NCBI GenBank assembly: GCA_903876875.1
Contig: CAIRBT010000135.1
Span: 1-35,229 of the forward strand
Direction: 5' to 3'
Length of the DNA stretch: 35,229 nt
Source of the DNA: an uncultured Geobacteraceae bacterium
Lineage (GTDB): Bacteria; Desulfobacterota; Desulfuromonadia; Geobacterales; Pseudopelobacteraceae
Shown: piece after piece, positions 1-8,430 of the stretch
Layout: every line of letters begins with the position of its first letter
Numbering within the stretch: the stretch's first letter is position 1
Notes under the pieces: generated by a model
Databases searched by the model: none
Seen by the model: only the letters and a program-made list of their open reading frames with translations
Told to the model about the DNA's origin: nothing
Position numbers and translations under genes: made by a program

Positions 1-63
1 GAACTTCACAAAGAGCCGCTGAAGTTTGATAACGTACATCTCGCCGTAAGGAGTTACAAATAA
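1..63 (+). CDS. Fumarate reductase/succinate dehydrogenase flavoprotein subunit, C-terminal end only
   Basis: The first 60 bases read in frame as a 20-residue tail ending in LAVRSYK, followed by TAA at 61-63. This resembles the C-terminus of the flavoprotein subunit of non-mitochondrial-type Sdh/Frd complexes, and it sits directly upstream of the iron-sulfur subunit, where that gene belongs. The TAA overlaps the next ATG (TAATG), the arrangement of translationally coupled operon genes. Only the tail is in the window, so the identification rests mainly on position. It would be frdA or sdhA. Confidence 0.65.
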   Translation, partial: ELHKEPLKFDNVHLAVRSYK

Positions 64-821
64 TGAGCGATCACAAGACCATGACACTCACACTGATCGT
101 GTGGCGCCAGAAAGGGCCCAAAGATCCGGGTAAATTCGAAACCTATACCGCCAAAGGAATTACCGAGCACCACTCTTTTCTGGAAATGCTCGACTGCGTA
201 AATGAAGATTTGATCCGTATTGGTAAGGATCCAATCGCTTTTGACCATGACTGCCGCGAGGGAATTTGTGGTATGTGTTCACAGGTCATCAATGGTGCCG
301 CCCATGGTGGTCAGGACCGCACAACGGTCTGCCAGCTCCATATGCGGAAATTCAAAGATGGTGATACCATCTATATTGAGCCGTGGCGAGCCCGTGCTTT
401 CCCGATTGTCGCTGACCTCATTGTTGACCGTACCGCACTTGATACCATTGTTCAGGCCGGTGCCTATGTATCCTGCCACAGTGGCGGTGTTCCCGATGGT
501 AATGCCATCCTGATTCCGAAACCGGCTGCCGATGAAGCGATGGATGCTGCCGAGTGTATCGGTTGTGGTGCCTGCGTTGCCGGTTGCCCCAACGGTGCCG
601 CCATGCTCTTTACCGGTGCCAAAGTATCACAGTATGCCCTGCTTCCCCAGGGTCAGGCTGAGGCAGCAACCCGTGTCAAGAATCTGGTTAACGCCATGGC
701 TGAATGCGGTTTTGGTAACTGCACCAACCACTATGAATGCCAGGTATCCTGTCCGAAGGGCATCAACGTTAAGTTCATTGCCCGTATGAATCGGGAATTT
801 CTTAAGGCACAGTTTGTTTGA
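63..821 (+). CDS. frdB: Fumarate reductase/succinate dehydrogenase iron-sulfur subunit
   Basis: This 252-residue electron-transfer subunit links the FAD subunit to the membrane quinone-reacting subunit in succinate oxidation or fumarate respiration at the inner face of the cytoplasmic membrane. Cys64, 69, 72 and 90 form the plant-ferredoxin-type [2Fe-2S] site (CREGICGMC). Cys165, 168, 171 and 175 form the [4Fe-4S] site ([12 protein letters not shown]). Cys215, 220, 226 and 230 cover the third-cluster region, normally [3Fe-4S]. The sequence resembles the non-mitochondrial type that works with a single cytochrome b subunit in Bacteroidetes and Desulfuromonadia. AAGGAG at 48-53 lies 9 nt before the ATG, which overlaps the upstream TAA. 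The sequence cannot tell the direction of the reaction, so sdhB is an equally valid name. A hairpin follows the gene. Confidence 0.93.
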   Translation: MSDHKTMTLTLIVWRQKGPKDPGKFETYTAKGITEHHSFLEMLDCVNEDLIRIGKDPIAFDHDCREGICGMCSQVINGAAHGGQDRTTVCQLHMRKFKDGDTIYIEPWRARAFPIVADLIVDRTALDTIVQAGAYVSCHSGGVPDGNAILIPKPAADEAMDAAECIGCGACVAGCPNGAAMLFTGAKVSQYALLPQGQAEAATRVKNLVNAMAECGFGNCTNHYECQVSCPKGINVKFIARMNREFLKAQFV

Positions 822-841
822 TTTGCAGCTGTTTTCTGATT

Positions 842-880
842 AACAGAGAGGGGCTGCCTCCATGGCTGCCCCTCTCTGTT
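842..880 (+). terminator. 13-bp perfect hairpin between frdB and the Cas6-like gene
   Basis: The left arm at 842-854 (aacagagaggggc) pairs perfectly with the right arm at 868-880, around a 13-nt loop. It lies 20 bp after the frdB stop, where an operon terminator is expected, but only a short T run follows. The left arm also contains the only Shine-Dalgarno-like GAGAGGGG for the next gene, and the loop contains that gene's ATG at 862. The same structure could therefore end frd transcription, restrict translation of the downstream gene, or do both. The pairing is seen directly; the function is inferred. Confidence 0.6.
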
Positions 881-1800
881 TGGAGTTACGGAACGTGGAG
901 CTTGATTTTACTCATGTGGAATGTCATATCCATCCAGTACATCCCCTTTCTGCCGGATTACTGATTCTCTCCGCACTGCGTACGTTTCCCGTTCATTTTA
1001 AAAAAGCCTGCTGCACGTCCCACTCTCTCTTGTGCGACCACTGTCCGGCTGCAGAATGCTGTCCCTATCAATTAATCTTCAATCAGGAACTTTCTTCAAA
1101 TCCCCACATTGTCAAGCGACACCAAAAACCCTCCCTGCCATTTTCTTTTCAGGTCTCCCACGGTGGAGCAGCGGAGAGCAGCTGTGCGGTGTCGTTACTA
1201 ATTATCGGCACAGCACTCAATCATCTTTCCCTGTTGTATACCGTGTTGCGTACTCTGATACATACTGCTTTAACCACAGCAGGTGTCAACGGATTTTCCG
1301 TAGAAGGTTACAGCGTGGATTATCAGGGGAATCGTCACCGGCTTACCCTGCTCGAGAACTCAACAGAATCGGTGGTACTGCTGTCTGCAAGCCATGTGCT
1401 TCAGGATATACTCCACGGTGATACGCTTACCATTACTCTCAAAACGCCGCTTCGCTTACTTCAAAATGGTTCAACAGTCCGGCGCTTTGATTTTGCCCCT
1501 TTCTTTCTCTCCATGCTGCGGCGCTGCTCCTCTTTAATAGCCTATTATGGATCGGGTGAACTTGATGTTGACTTTACGTCACTCTCCACTGCAGCACAGC
1601 GGGTGACCTGGTATGACAGTACGGTGCAATTTACCTCTTCCCACCGGTCACAAAGCGTGTCATCTTCCGGTCTGCTCGGCACGGTTGATTGTACGGATCT
1701 GGTAGATTCACTGTTGTCCATTCTACGGCTCGGCAGTTATTTTAATGTGGGAAAGGGTGCCACCTACGGCTCCGGTCACTTCTCCTTTGAGGTTCACTAA
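862..1800 (+). CDS. Orphan Cas6-like RAMP endoribonuclease family protein
   Basis: The 312-residue product resembles the Cas6 family with the C-terminal CRISPR_Cas6 domain, whose members cleave CRISPR precursor RNA. The signs are an N-terminal LELRNVELDF strand, a cysteine-rich stretch around residues 50-70 ending in CCPY, and a glycine-rich C-terminal end with VGKGATYGSGHFSFE preceded by LLSILRLGSYF. These are typical RAMP-fold landmarks. No cas1, cas2, effector gene or repeat array is in the window, so a role in CRISPR immunity is not shown. The ATG at 862 has GAGAGGGG 8 nt upstream but lies inside a hairpin loop; TTG 880 or GTG 895 are later in-frame alternatives. The lipoprotein gene follows after 3 nt. 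It could be a domesticated RAMP protein acting on other RNAs. I am fairly sure of the family, not of the function. Confidence 0.7.
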   Translation: MAAPLCLELRNVELDFTHVECHIHPVHPLSAGLLILSALRTFPVHFKKACCTSHSLLCDHCPAAECCPYQLIFNQELSSNPHIVKRHQKPSLPFSFQVSHGGAAESSCAVSLLIIGTALNHLSLLYTVLRTLIHTALTTAGVNGFSVEGYSVDYQGNRHRLTLLENSTESVVLLSASHVLQDILHGDTLTITLKTPLRLLQNGSTVRRFDFAPFFLSMLRRCSSLIAYYGSGELDVDFTSLSTAAQRVTWYDSTVQFTSSHRSQSVSSSGLLGTVDCTDLVDSLLSILRLGSYFNVGKGATYGSGHFSFEVH

Positions 1801-1803
1801 TTC

Positions 1804-2526
1804 ATGAAACAGGTATTGGGACGCTTTGGTCATTCACTGGTCTGGAAACCCCTTCAGCTACTGGTATTTTGTTTGTTTGGCCTGGTGGGGTGCGCCACCG
1901 TGCCGACGCTCCATGAGTTGAATTATACCGACGGAGCGGCCATTGCAACGCTTTCCAGTTCTGTATCACTTGCCTATGCTTCACCTGACAAGTCTATTTC
2001 CGGCAGCGGGGTCATCATGTACCAAAAGCCGGGTCAATTCAGGATAGTCATACTATCTCCCTTCGGCTCCGTTCTTCAGGAAATTTATATTCAAAATCAG
2101 CAGATCACCATACTTGATACCGGTAATAAAATCGCCTTTACCGGCAATCTGTCACAGATACCTGAACAGAGTTATTTCAGTGGTTGGAAATATATTCACT
2201 GGCTCGTTGACAATGAAATTGCGATGAAATCTGTTGGTGATAAAACCGTCCAGCGGACCGGTCGTAATGGTGAACTTGAAAAAGTAGTGTATGTTAATGG
2301 CCTGGTTTCTGAAAAATCATCTGACACCGGCAGTTCTGTGAAGTATCAGAAGTATAGTGTGATACAGGGTATAGCCGTACCATTGGAAATCCTCTGTGAG
2401 ACTGCCGGGAAAGATAGGCTCACCGTTACCTTTGATGAGCCTGAAGTTAATACTCCCTTTGCCCGTGATACGTTTGTACCCAAAACAGCACAGTATCAGT
2501 TCTATCCCCTCACCGCACTTCACTGA
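1804..2526 (+). CDS. Outer-membrane-type lipoprotein, possibly LolA/LolB-like fold
   Basis: This 240-residue protein has a basic N-terminus, a hydrophobic stretch at about residues 17-29 and a lipobox LVGC with the lipidation cysteine at position 30. The mature part alternates short beta strands: SGSGVIMYQKPGQFRIVIL, then FGSVLQEIYIQNQQITILD. That rhythm is seen in LolA/LolB-like lipoprotein-handling proteins and related DUF4292-type lipoproteins. There is no catalytic motif. The start is 3 nt after the Cas6-like stop, so the two are probably cotranscribed, which is an odd pairing of an RNA-processing family with an envelope protein. The lipoprotein call is strong; the fold assignment comes from sequence texture only, and substrate or partner are unknown. 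Confidence 0.7.
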   Translation: MKQVLGRFGHSLVWKPLQLLVFCLFGLVGCATVPTLHELNYTDGAAIATLSSSVSLAYASPDKSISGSGVIMYQKPGQFRIVILSPFGSVLQEIYIQNQQITILDTGNKIAFTGNLSQIPEQSYFSGWKYIHWLVDNEIAMKSVGDKTVQRTGRNGELEKVVYVNGLVSEKSSDTGSSVKYQKYSVIQGIAVPLEILCETAGKDRLTVTFDEPEVNTPFARDTFVPKTAQYQFYPLTALH

Positions 2527-2603
2527 ACATCGTCTGGTATTCGGTCAGATTCACTCTTCCGAGGCGGATCTGCTGATAACTGGTGAATATATTCAGGAAG
2601 ATA

Positions 2604-2633
2604 TTGACTTTTCATCCATTTATCGCGTATAAA
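2604..2633 (+). promoter_or_regulatory. Putative sigma70 promoter of miaB
   Basis: TTGACT at 2604-2609 and TATAAA at 2628-2633 are separated by 18 bp. The expected transcription start, about 2640, falls only some 6 nt before the miaB ATG at 2646, which has no Shine-Dalgarno sequence. The transcript from this promoter would be leaderless or nearly so. The 120-bp gap between the lipoprotein gene and miaB contains nothing else recognisable. Confidence 0.5.
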
Positions 2634-2645
2634 AATCAATTCTCT

Positions 2646-3959
2646 ATGAGCAATAAACTCCTTTACATAGAAACCTTCGGGTGCCAGATGAATGTCAATG
2701 ATTCAGAGCGAATTGTCTCATTACTGGCTGATATCGGCTATGAAAGCACGACAAATCCCGCCGTGGCGGATATGCTATTACTGAACACCTGCAGTGTGCG
2801 GGGTGGTGCCGAAGAAAAAGTGTACAATCGGCTCGCCAACCTTCGTATTTACAAACGGGATGGTAAAAAGCAGATTATTGCCGTGGGCGGGTGTGTGGCG
2901 CAGCAGGAGGGGGAAGAGCTGCTCAGGCGTCTACCGTACGTCGATCTTGTGGTGGGCACCCACAATCTGCACCTGCTGCAGGAGATGGTTCAGGCGGCGG
3001 AGCTGGGGGAACGGCGTTCCGAAACCGCTTTCATTGACAAGGAACAGCGTCTTGATCTGTTTCCTTCTATTAAGGGTGAATCCCGCTTATCCCGCTTTGT
3101 GACCGTCATGCAGGGGTGTGATAATTTTTGTTCCTACTGTATTGTCCCCTACGTACGGGGTCGTGAAATCAGCCGTCGCTCTGCTGATATTCTTCATGAG
3201 GTTCGTCAGCTTGCCGATGATGGTGTCCGTGAGGTTATACTCCTTGGCCAGAATGTCAACTCCTACGGCCTGAAGGGAGAATCCGATGTCTCCTTTGCCA
3301 AACTGATTCGGCAGGTGGCTCAGATTGACAATATTGAGCGGATTCGTTTCACCACTTCACACCCTAAGGATATGTCAGATGAGTTGATTGACTGTTTTGC
3401 CGATGTTAGCAAGCTGAGTGGTCAAATCCATCTACCGGCTCAATCCGGCAGTGATTATGTGTTGGGGCAGATGGGAAGGGGCTATACACGGCACTCCTAT
3501 CTGGACAAAATAGCCAAACTTCGGAGTGTCAGGCCGGAAATTGCCATTACCGGCGATATTATCGTTGGCTTTCCGGGAGAGAGTGATGCTGATTTTGAAG
3601 AGACCCTCTCATTGATGGAAGCGGTGTGCTACATTGATCTCTTCTCATTTGTCTATTCGCCCCGTCCCGGAACCAAGGCTGCTTCTCTCTCTGATGACGT
3701 TTCACGAGAAGCAAAAAAAAACCGATTGGACAGATTAATGGCATTACAGCGCCAGCATACCGGGGAAATATGCAGTCGCTTGGTCGGTTCTGTCATGCCG
3801 GTGCTAGTTGAAGGGGAGGGAAAGTTACCGGGGCAGGTGTCGGGTAAGGCTGATAACGGACGCATTGTCAATTTTGCGGGAGACGTGTCCCTGATTGGTT
3901 CTTTTGTTGATGTAAAAATTGTGAAAGCCTATCCAAACTCATTTTTGGGTGAACGATAG
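2646..3959 (+). CDS. miaB: tRNA-2-methylthio-N6-dimethylallyladenosine synthase
   Basis: MiaB is a radical-SAM methylthiotransferase that converts i6A37 to ms2i6A37 in tRNAs reading UNN codons. The 437-residue product has the N-terminal methylthiotransferase domain with its three cluster cysteines (FGCQMN, NTCSVR, GGCVAQ). The radical-SAM CX3CX2C follows at C158, C162 and C165 (CDNFCSYC), and a C-terminal TRAM-like domain ends the protein. The length is typical. I start at ATG 2646 because family members begin with a short basic stretch before YIETFGCQMN. A longer in-frame GTG start at 2583 would add 21 unrelated residues and lies upstream of the promoter at 2604-2633. No Shine-Dalgarno precedes 2646. 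glnS follows 18 bp later. Confidence 0.95.
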   Translation: MSNKLLYIETFGCQMNVNDSERIVSLLADIGYESTTNPAVADMLLLNTCSVRGGAEEKVYNRLANLRIYKRDGKKQIIAVGGCVAQQEGEELLRRLPYVDLVVGTHNLHLLQEMVQAAELGERRSETAFIDKEQRLDLFPSIKGESRLSRFVTVMQGCDNFCSYCIVPYVRGREISRRSADILHEVRQLADDGVREVILLGQNVNSYGLKGESDVSFAKLIRQVAQIDNIERIRFTTSHPKDMSDELIDCFADVSKLSGQIHLPAQSGSDYVLGQMGRGYTRHSYLDKIAKLRSVRPEIAITGDIIVGFPGESDADFEETLSLMEAVCYIDLFSFVYSPRPGTKAASLSDDVSREAKKNRLDRLMALQRQHTGEICSRLVGSVMPVLVEGEGKLPGQVSGKADNGRIVNFAGDVSLIGSFVDVKIVKAYPNSFLGER

Positions 3960-3977
3960 AATCGTGACGAGGTTATC

Positions 3978-5660
3978 ATGAGTACCGAAGAAGCGGCTGT
4001 ATCAACAGTCAATAATTTCTTGAAAAATATAATTGAAGAAGATCTGAAAAACGGTAAGCACGGCTCTGTTATTACCCGTTTTCCTCCGGAACCCAATGGC
4101 TATCTCCACATTGGTCATGCAAAATCAATCTGCATTAATTTCGGTCTTGCCCGTGATTTTGGTGGCCGGTGTCACCTCCGTTTTGACGATACTAATCCTG
4201 CTAAAGAAGAACAGGAATATATCGATTCTATCATGGAGAGTGTCAAGTGGCTTGGATTTGACTGGGGTACCCACCTCTATTATGCTTCAGATAATTTTGA
4301 ACAGCTGTACCAATGGGCTGTCTACCTGATTGAACAGGGGAAAGCCTATGTTGATGACCTTACCGCTGAGCAGATTCGTGCCTATCGTGGTACGCTGACG
4401 GAAGCGGGTACCGAAAGTCCTTTCAGAAATCGTACTGTTGCCGAAAATATTGACCTGTTCGCTCGCATGCGTTCCGGTGAATTTCCCGACGGTTCCCATG
4501 TGTTGCGGGCGAAAATCGATATGGCTGCACCTAATATTAATTTACGTGATCCGGTGCTTTATCGCATTCTCAATGCACCCCATCCCCATGTGGGGGATGC
4601 CTGGAAAATCTACCCGATGTACGATTTTGCCCATGGTCAGACCGATGCCATTGAAGGGATTACCCATTCCATCTGCACTCTTGAGTTTGAATCCCATAAA
4701 CCGCTCTATGAATGGTTTCTCGATAATCTGCCCATTCCAGTCCGTCCCCGTCAGTATGAATTTGCCCGTTTAAATCTGACCTATACGGTCATGAGTAAAC
4801 GAAAATTGCAGGAACTGGTGCAAAAGGGTACGGTAAGTGGCTGGGATGATCCACGGATGCCAACCCTTGCCGGAATCAGACGCCGGGGGTACCCTGCTGC
4901 GTCGGTGCGTACTTTCTGTGAGCTGATAGGGGTAGGGAGAAGTGACTCCTGGATAGATGTAGCCATTCTTGAGGAGTGTGTCCGCTCCGAACTCAATGAA
5001 ACGGCACCCCGTGCCATGGCCGTACTGCGACCGGTCAAGTTAATAGTTGATAATTATCCGGTCGGCCAGGTTGAAGAATTTTCTGCTGCCAACCATCCAC
5101 AAAAACCGGAAATGGGGAGTCGTACCCTGCATTTTTCCCGTGAAATCTGGATTGAACGTGATGACTTTATGGAAACACCGAGCAAAGGTTTTCACCGGTT
5201 GACCGTTGGGGGAGAGGTTAAACTTCGCGGCGGCTATATTATTACCTGTACCGGCGTAGTAAAAGATGCTGACGGTGTGATCGTTGAATTGCATGGTACC
5301 TATGACCCGGCCTCCCGTGATGGTATCCATACCGCCGATGGGAGAAAAGTCAAAGGGGTCATCCACTGGGTGGCGGTGGACAGTGCCGTATCTGCTGAAG
5401 TACGTCTCTTTGATCGGCTGTTCAGTGATCCGAACCCGGATCGGGGCGGTGCGGATTATAGCCAATTCCTTAATGCAGCCTCGGTGGAGATTGTGTCTGA
5501 TGCTCAGTTGGAAGCGTCACTTGCCCATTCCACGGCAGAGACCAGATTCCAGTTTGAACGACTTGGCTATTTTTATCAGGATCCCACTGATTCCCGTCAG
5601 GAATCCCTGGTTTTTAATCGTATTGTCACCCTGCGGGATGCGTGGGTTACAAAGAAGTAA
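3978..5660 (+). CDS. glnS: Glutaminyl-tRNA synthetase
   Basis: This class I aminoacyl-tRNA synthetase charges tRNA-Gln with glutamine. The 560-residue protein shows the N-terminal catalytic signature RFPPEPNGYLHIGHAKS, with HIGH at residues 44-47. The KMSKS-equivalent VMSKRK is near residue 271. The acidic LRFDDTNP element lies between them, and the C-terminal anticodon-binding beta-barrels follow. The length matches bacterial GlnRS and is shorter at the N-terminus than eukaryotic forms. The RFPPEPNG and VMSKRK forms favour GlnRS over a non-discriminating GluRS. A GAGG precedes the ATG. Its presence implies direct charging rather than only the GatCAB amidation route. It lies in the miaB-glnS-era-der run. 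Confidence 0.95.
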   Translation: MSTEEAAVSTVNNFLKNIIEEDLKNGKHGSVITRFPPEPNGYLHIGHAKSICINFGLARDFGGRCHLRFDDTNPAKEEQEYIDSIMESVKWLGFDWGTHLYYASDNFEQLYQWAVYLIEQGKAYVDDLTAEQIRAYRGTLTEAGTESPFRNRTVAENIDLFARMRSGEFPDGSHVLRAKIDMAAPNINLRDPVLYRILNAPHPHVGDAWKIYPMYDFAHGQTDAIEGITHSICTLEFESHKPLYEWFLDNLPIPVRPRQYEFARLNLTYTVMSKRKLQELVQKGTVSGWDDPRMPTLAGIRRRGYPAASVRTFCELIGVGRSDSWIDVAILEECVRSELNETAPRAMAVLRPVKLIVDNYPVGQVEEFSAANHPQKPEMGSRTLHFSREIWIERDDFMETPSKGFHRLTVGGEVKLRGGYIITCTGVVKDADGVIVELHGTYDPASRDGIHTADGRKVKGVIHWVAVDSAVSAEVRLFDRLFSDPNPDRGGADYSQFLNAASVEIVSDAQLEASLAHSTAETRFQFERLGYFYQDPTDSRQESLVFNRIVTLRDAWVTKK

Positions 5661-5685
5661 TACATGAAGGATTGTGTGGTACACT

Positions 5686-6579
5686 ATGAAAAATAAGACA
5701 TTTACCTCTGGTTTTGTATCAATTATCGGTCGTCCCAATGTGGGGAAATCTACTCTTTTAAATAGTATTATCGGGGAAAAGATTGTGATCACCTCCGATA
5801 AGCCGCAGACAACCCGTAACCGCATTCAGGGTATCCACAATATTCCGAATGGGCAGATCGTTTTTATTGATACTCCGGGAATTCATGCGGGGAGATCCCG
5901 CTTAAACCGGAGTATGGTAGATACCGCTCGTTCGGCCATCAGTGGTGTTGACCTGTTACTGCTTGTTGTCGAGGCAACTACGGCCGCTGATCAGGAATTT
6001 GTCACAGAGGTTATCGGTAAGGTAACCTCAATTCCGGTGGTGCTGGTTATCAATAAAATCGATCTGCTTGCTGATAAAAGTCAGGTATTGAAGAAAATTG
6101 CTGACTGGTCCGCGCTGTTTCCATTCCGTGAAATTGTTCCCATTTCGGCTGGTCGTAACGATGGGGTAGAGCATCTGGTTTCGGTCGTTAGTGGTTACCT
6201 GCCGGAGGGGGAAGCCATGTTTCCCGACGATATTCTGACTGATATGTCGGAAAAGTTTATCGTTGGCGAAATGATTCGGGAAAAGGTCTTTCGTCTGACA
6301 CGGGATGAGGTTCCCTATTCTACGGCGGTCACCGTGGAAAGCTTTATTGAACGTGAAAATGGTGTGATTGCCATCTCGGCCGCTATCATGATTGAGAAGG
6401 ATACCCAAAAAGGTATTATTATTGGCGCCAAGGGTGAGATGCTTAAAAAGATCGGTACCCAGGCACGCCATGATATCGAACGGCTGCTTGCTACCAAAGT
6501 ATATCTGGAGCTGTTTGTCAAAGTTGTCAATAACTGGAGTGAACGCCCTTCAAAGCTCCGTGAACTTGGCTACGAATAA
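5686..6579 (+). CDS. era: GTPase Era, 30S ribosomal subunit assembly factor
   Basis: Era is an essential GTPase that binds the 3' end of 16S rRNA during small-subunit maturation. The 297-residue product has the P-loop GRPNVGKST (residues 15-23), the switch I region KPQTTRNRI, the G3 DTPGI, the G4 NKID, and a C-terminal KH RNA-binding domain containing [16 protein letters not shown] start at ATG 5686, which begins the usual short lead into the G domain. An in-frame GTG at 5674 would add four residues. GAAGG at 5666-5670 is too close to the GTG and rather far from the ATG, so the start is not settled by the ribosome-binding site. der follows after 39 bp. Confidence 0.95.
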   Translation: MKNKTFTSGFVSIIGRPNVGKSTLLNSIIGEKIVITSDKPQTTRNRIQGIHNIPNGQIVFIDTPGIHAGRSRLNRSMVDTARSAISGVDLLLLVVEATTAADQEFVTEVIGKVTSIPVVLVINKIDLLADKSQVLKKIADWSALFPFREIVPISAGRNDGVEHLVSVVSGYLPEGEAMFPDDILTDMSEKFIVGEMIREKVFRLTRDEVPYSTAVTVESFIERENGVIAISAAIMIEKDTQKGIIIGAKGEMLKKIGTQARHDIERLLATKVYLELFVKVVNNWSERPSKLRELGYE

Positions 6580-6618
6580 CGTGACACGTCTGCATTAACT
6601 GCTGAACCGGGAATATCA

Positions 6619-7971
6619 ATGAAACCATTAGTAGCCATCGTCGGCCGTCCCAATGTGGGTAAATCCACTCTCTTTAATCGTTTGCTTGGGCATCGTCGTG
6701 CCATCGTGGATGACACCCCCGGTGTTACGCGCGACAGGAACTACGCAAACATCACCCGTTTTGAAAAACAATTTATACTGGTCGATACCGGTGGTTTTGA
6801 ACCGGTGACCGAGGATCGCCTGCTTCAGCAGATGCGCGAGCAGTCCCGACTGGCCATCGAAGAGGCGGATATCATCATTTTTATGATGGATGCCCGCAGC
6901 GGCCTTACCCCGGCCGATGAAGAGGTCGCCGAAATGTTGCGACGAGTGAAGAAGCCGGTTTTTTTCGTCGTCAATAAGGTTGATGGTGACAAACTAGAGA
7001 ATGAATCGGCTGAATTCTATTCACTTGGCATTGGAGAACTCTTTACTATTTCGGCTGAACATAATCGTGGTGTTATTGATCTGGTTGAGCATATTATGGA
7101 AGTTTTCCCCCCCGATACTGACACAGAGATTACGGAGAATGTCACCAGAATTGCCGTGGTTGGTCGTCCCAATGTGGGTAAGTCCTCCCTGGTCAATCGT
7201 TTACTTGGCTATGAACGGGTTGTGGCAAATCCGACTGCCGGTACCACCCGTGATTCAGTTGACACCCCCTTTGTCTGCAATAAAAAGCCCTATGTTCTTG
7301 TCGACACGGCGGGCATTCGTCGCAAGGGAAAAACCACTGAAAAGCTCGAGAAATACAGTGTGTGTGATGCATTACGCAGTATCGAAACAGCCGATGTGGT
7401 ACTGATGGTGGTGAATGCCGAAGAGGGGGTTACTGAGCAGGATGAGCGCATTGCCGGTTACATCCATGAGGCGGGTAAAGGGTGCGTCTTTGTCATCAAT
7501 AAATGGGATCTCATTGAAAAGGATAATTCGACACTTGGTGTCTATATTGCCAAAATCAGAGATGGCTTCAAATATCTTGCCTATGCCCCCATCGTCTGTG
7601 TTTCTGCAAAAACCGGCCAGCGTTCCGGTAAAATCATCGCCACTGTGGATGAAGTGATGGAACAGTACTGTCGGCGTGTCACTACGTCTGAATTGGTTCA
7701 TGTCTTTACCGATGCCATTGAGTCACATCATGCACCGCTCTCCCATGGGCGGCGGGTTAAATTCTATTTTGCGACCCAGGTTGCCACCCGGCCACCCTCA
7801 TTTGTTATTTTCACCAATCAACCGGATAATATTCATTACTCCTACGAACGCTATCTTATTAATAAATTTAGGGAAGCATTTGGCTTTGACGGCGTGCCGC
7901 TTCGTTTAATGTTTCGGGGGCGGGAAAAAGGTACGGATAGTCGGAGAAAGCCTGCAACGGAAAGCAAGTAG
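6619..7971 (+). CDS. der: GTPase Der, 50S ribosomal subunit assembly factor
   Basis: Der (EngA) is the only bacterial GTPase family with two tandem G domains and takes part in late assembly of the large ribosomal subunit. The 450-residue product has two P-loops GRPNVGKS, at about residues 9 and 181. Both G domains carry a TRD after switch I ([16 protein letters not shown]) and an NK.D motif (NKVD, NKWD). The C-terminal KH-like domain ends with a basic tail (RRKPATESK). The length is typical. It lies 39 bp after era, and the two tandem ribosome-assembly GTPases are probably cotranscribed. The next gene, cheY, has its own promoter. Confidence 0.96.
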   Translation: MKPLVAIVGRPNVGKSTLFNRLLGHRRAIVDDTPGVTRDRNYANITRFEKQFILVDTGGFEPVTEDRLLQQMREQSRLAIEEADIIIFMMDARSGLTPADEEVAEMLRRVKKPVFFVVNKVDGDKLENESAEFYSLGIGELFTISAEHNRGVIDLVEHIMEVFPPDTDTEITENVTRIAVVGRPNVGKSSLVNRLLGYERVVANPTAGTTRDSVDTPFVCNKKPYVLVDTAGIRRKGKTTEKLEKYSVCDALRSIETADVVLMVVNAEEGVTEQDERIAGYIHEAGKGCVFVINKWDLIEKDNSTLGVYIAKIRDGFKYLAYAPIVCVSAKTGQRSGKIIATVDEVMEQYCRRVTTSELVHVFTDAIESHHAPLSHGRRVKFYFATQVATRPPSFVIFTNQPDNIHYSYERYLINKFREAFGFDGVPLRLMFRGREKGTDSRRKPATESK

Positions 7972-7977
7972 CACGCT

Positions 7978-8007
7978 CTGACAATGAAACTACTATTTCT
8001 GTATGAT
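7978..8007 (+). promoter_or_regulatory. Putative sigma70 promoter of the chemotaxis operon
   Basis: CTGACA at 7978-7983 and TATGAT at 8002-8007 are 18 bp apart, each one mismatch from consensus. They lie in the 59-bp gap between der and cheY. The expected transcription start, about 8014, is just before the AAGGGGG ribosome-binding site at 8017-8023. No terminator is visible between der and this promoter, so read-through from the GTPase genes is possible. This does not look like a sigma28 flagellar promoter. Confidence 0.5.
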
Positions 8008-8030
8008 ATACGGGATAAGGGGGTAAAACC

Positions 8031-8402
8031 GTGAACATGAGAAACATTCTAATTGTCGATGATTCTGCTACCATGCGCGCGATGGTTAGTGCAATTATCG
8101 GTGCCCATGGTGAGTATCACATCATTGAGGCAACAAGTGGTTTTGAAGCATTGCGTCAGTTACCACGGGAGACGATTGACCTCATTCTGACTGATATTAA
8201 TATGCCTGATATTAACGGTCTGGAATTGCTTAAATACCTGAAGACCAACGCCAATTACACGTCAATTCCGGTAGTTATCATCTCTACAGAAGGCAGTAGT
8301 CATGATATTGAACGGGGGCTTAAACTCGGGGCAGACGAATATCTTGTTAAGCCGTTTTCACCAGAAATACTTCATCAATTGCTCTCTAAATATCTGGTTT
8401 GA
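8031..8402 (+). CDS. cheY: Chemotaxis response regulator CheY
   Basis: This single receiver domain of 123 residues carries the phosphoryl signal from CheA to its output. It has the acidic pair D10-D11, the phospho-acceptor D55 in LTDINMPD, the S85-T86 switch position and the invariant K107 in VKPF. There is no output domain. It opens the che operon, with cheA 28 bp downstream. GTG 8031 is preferred because AAGGGGG at 8017-8023 is 7 nt away; ATG 8037, two codons later, would give a 13-nt gap. Flagellar-motor output is the textbook role, but the operon contains no flagellar gene, so another output is possible. Confidence 0.92.
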   Translation: MNMRNILIVDDSATMRAMVSAIIGAHGEYHIIEATSGFEALRQLPRETIDLILTDINMPDINGLELLKYLKTNANYTSIPVVIISTEGSSHDIERGLKLGADEYLVKPFSPEILHQLLSKYLV

Positions 8403-8430
8403 TTCTCATGATATCCCAGGGTAGATAATT

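Noticed and set aside
862-2526. CRISPR array near the Cas6-like gene
   Set aside because: No regularly spaced direct repeats are visible on either side of the gene or elsewhere in the window.
2583-2645. GTG start giving a 21-residue longer MiaB
   Set aside because: The extra residues are not part of the family N-terminus, and a likely promoter lies inside this stretch.
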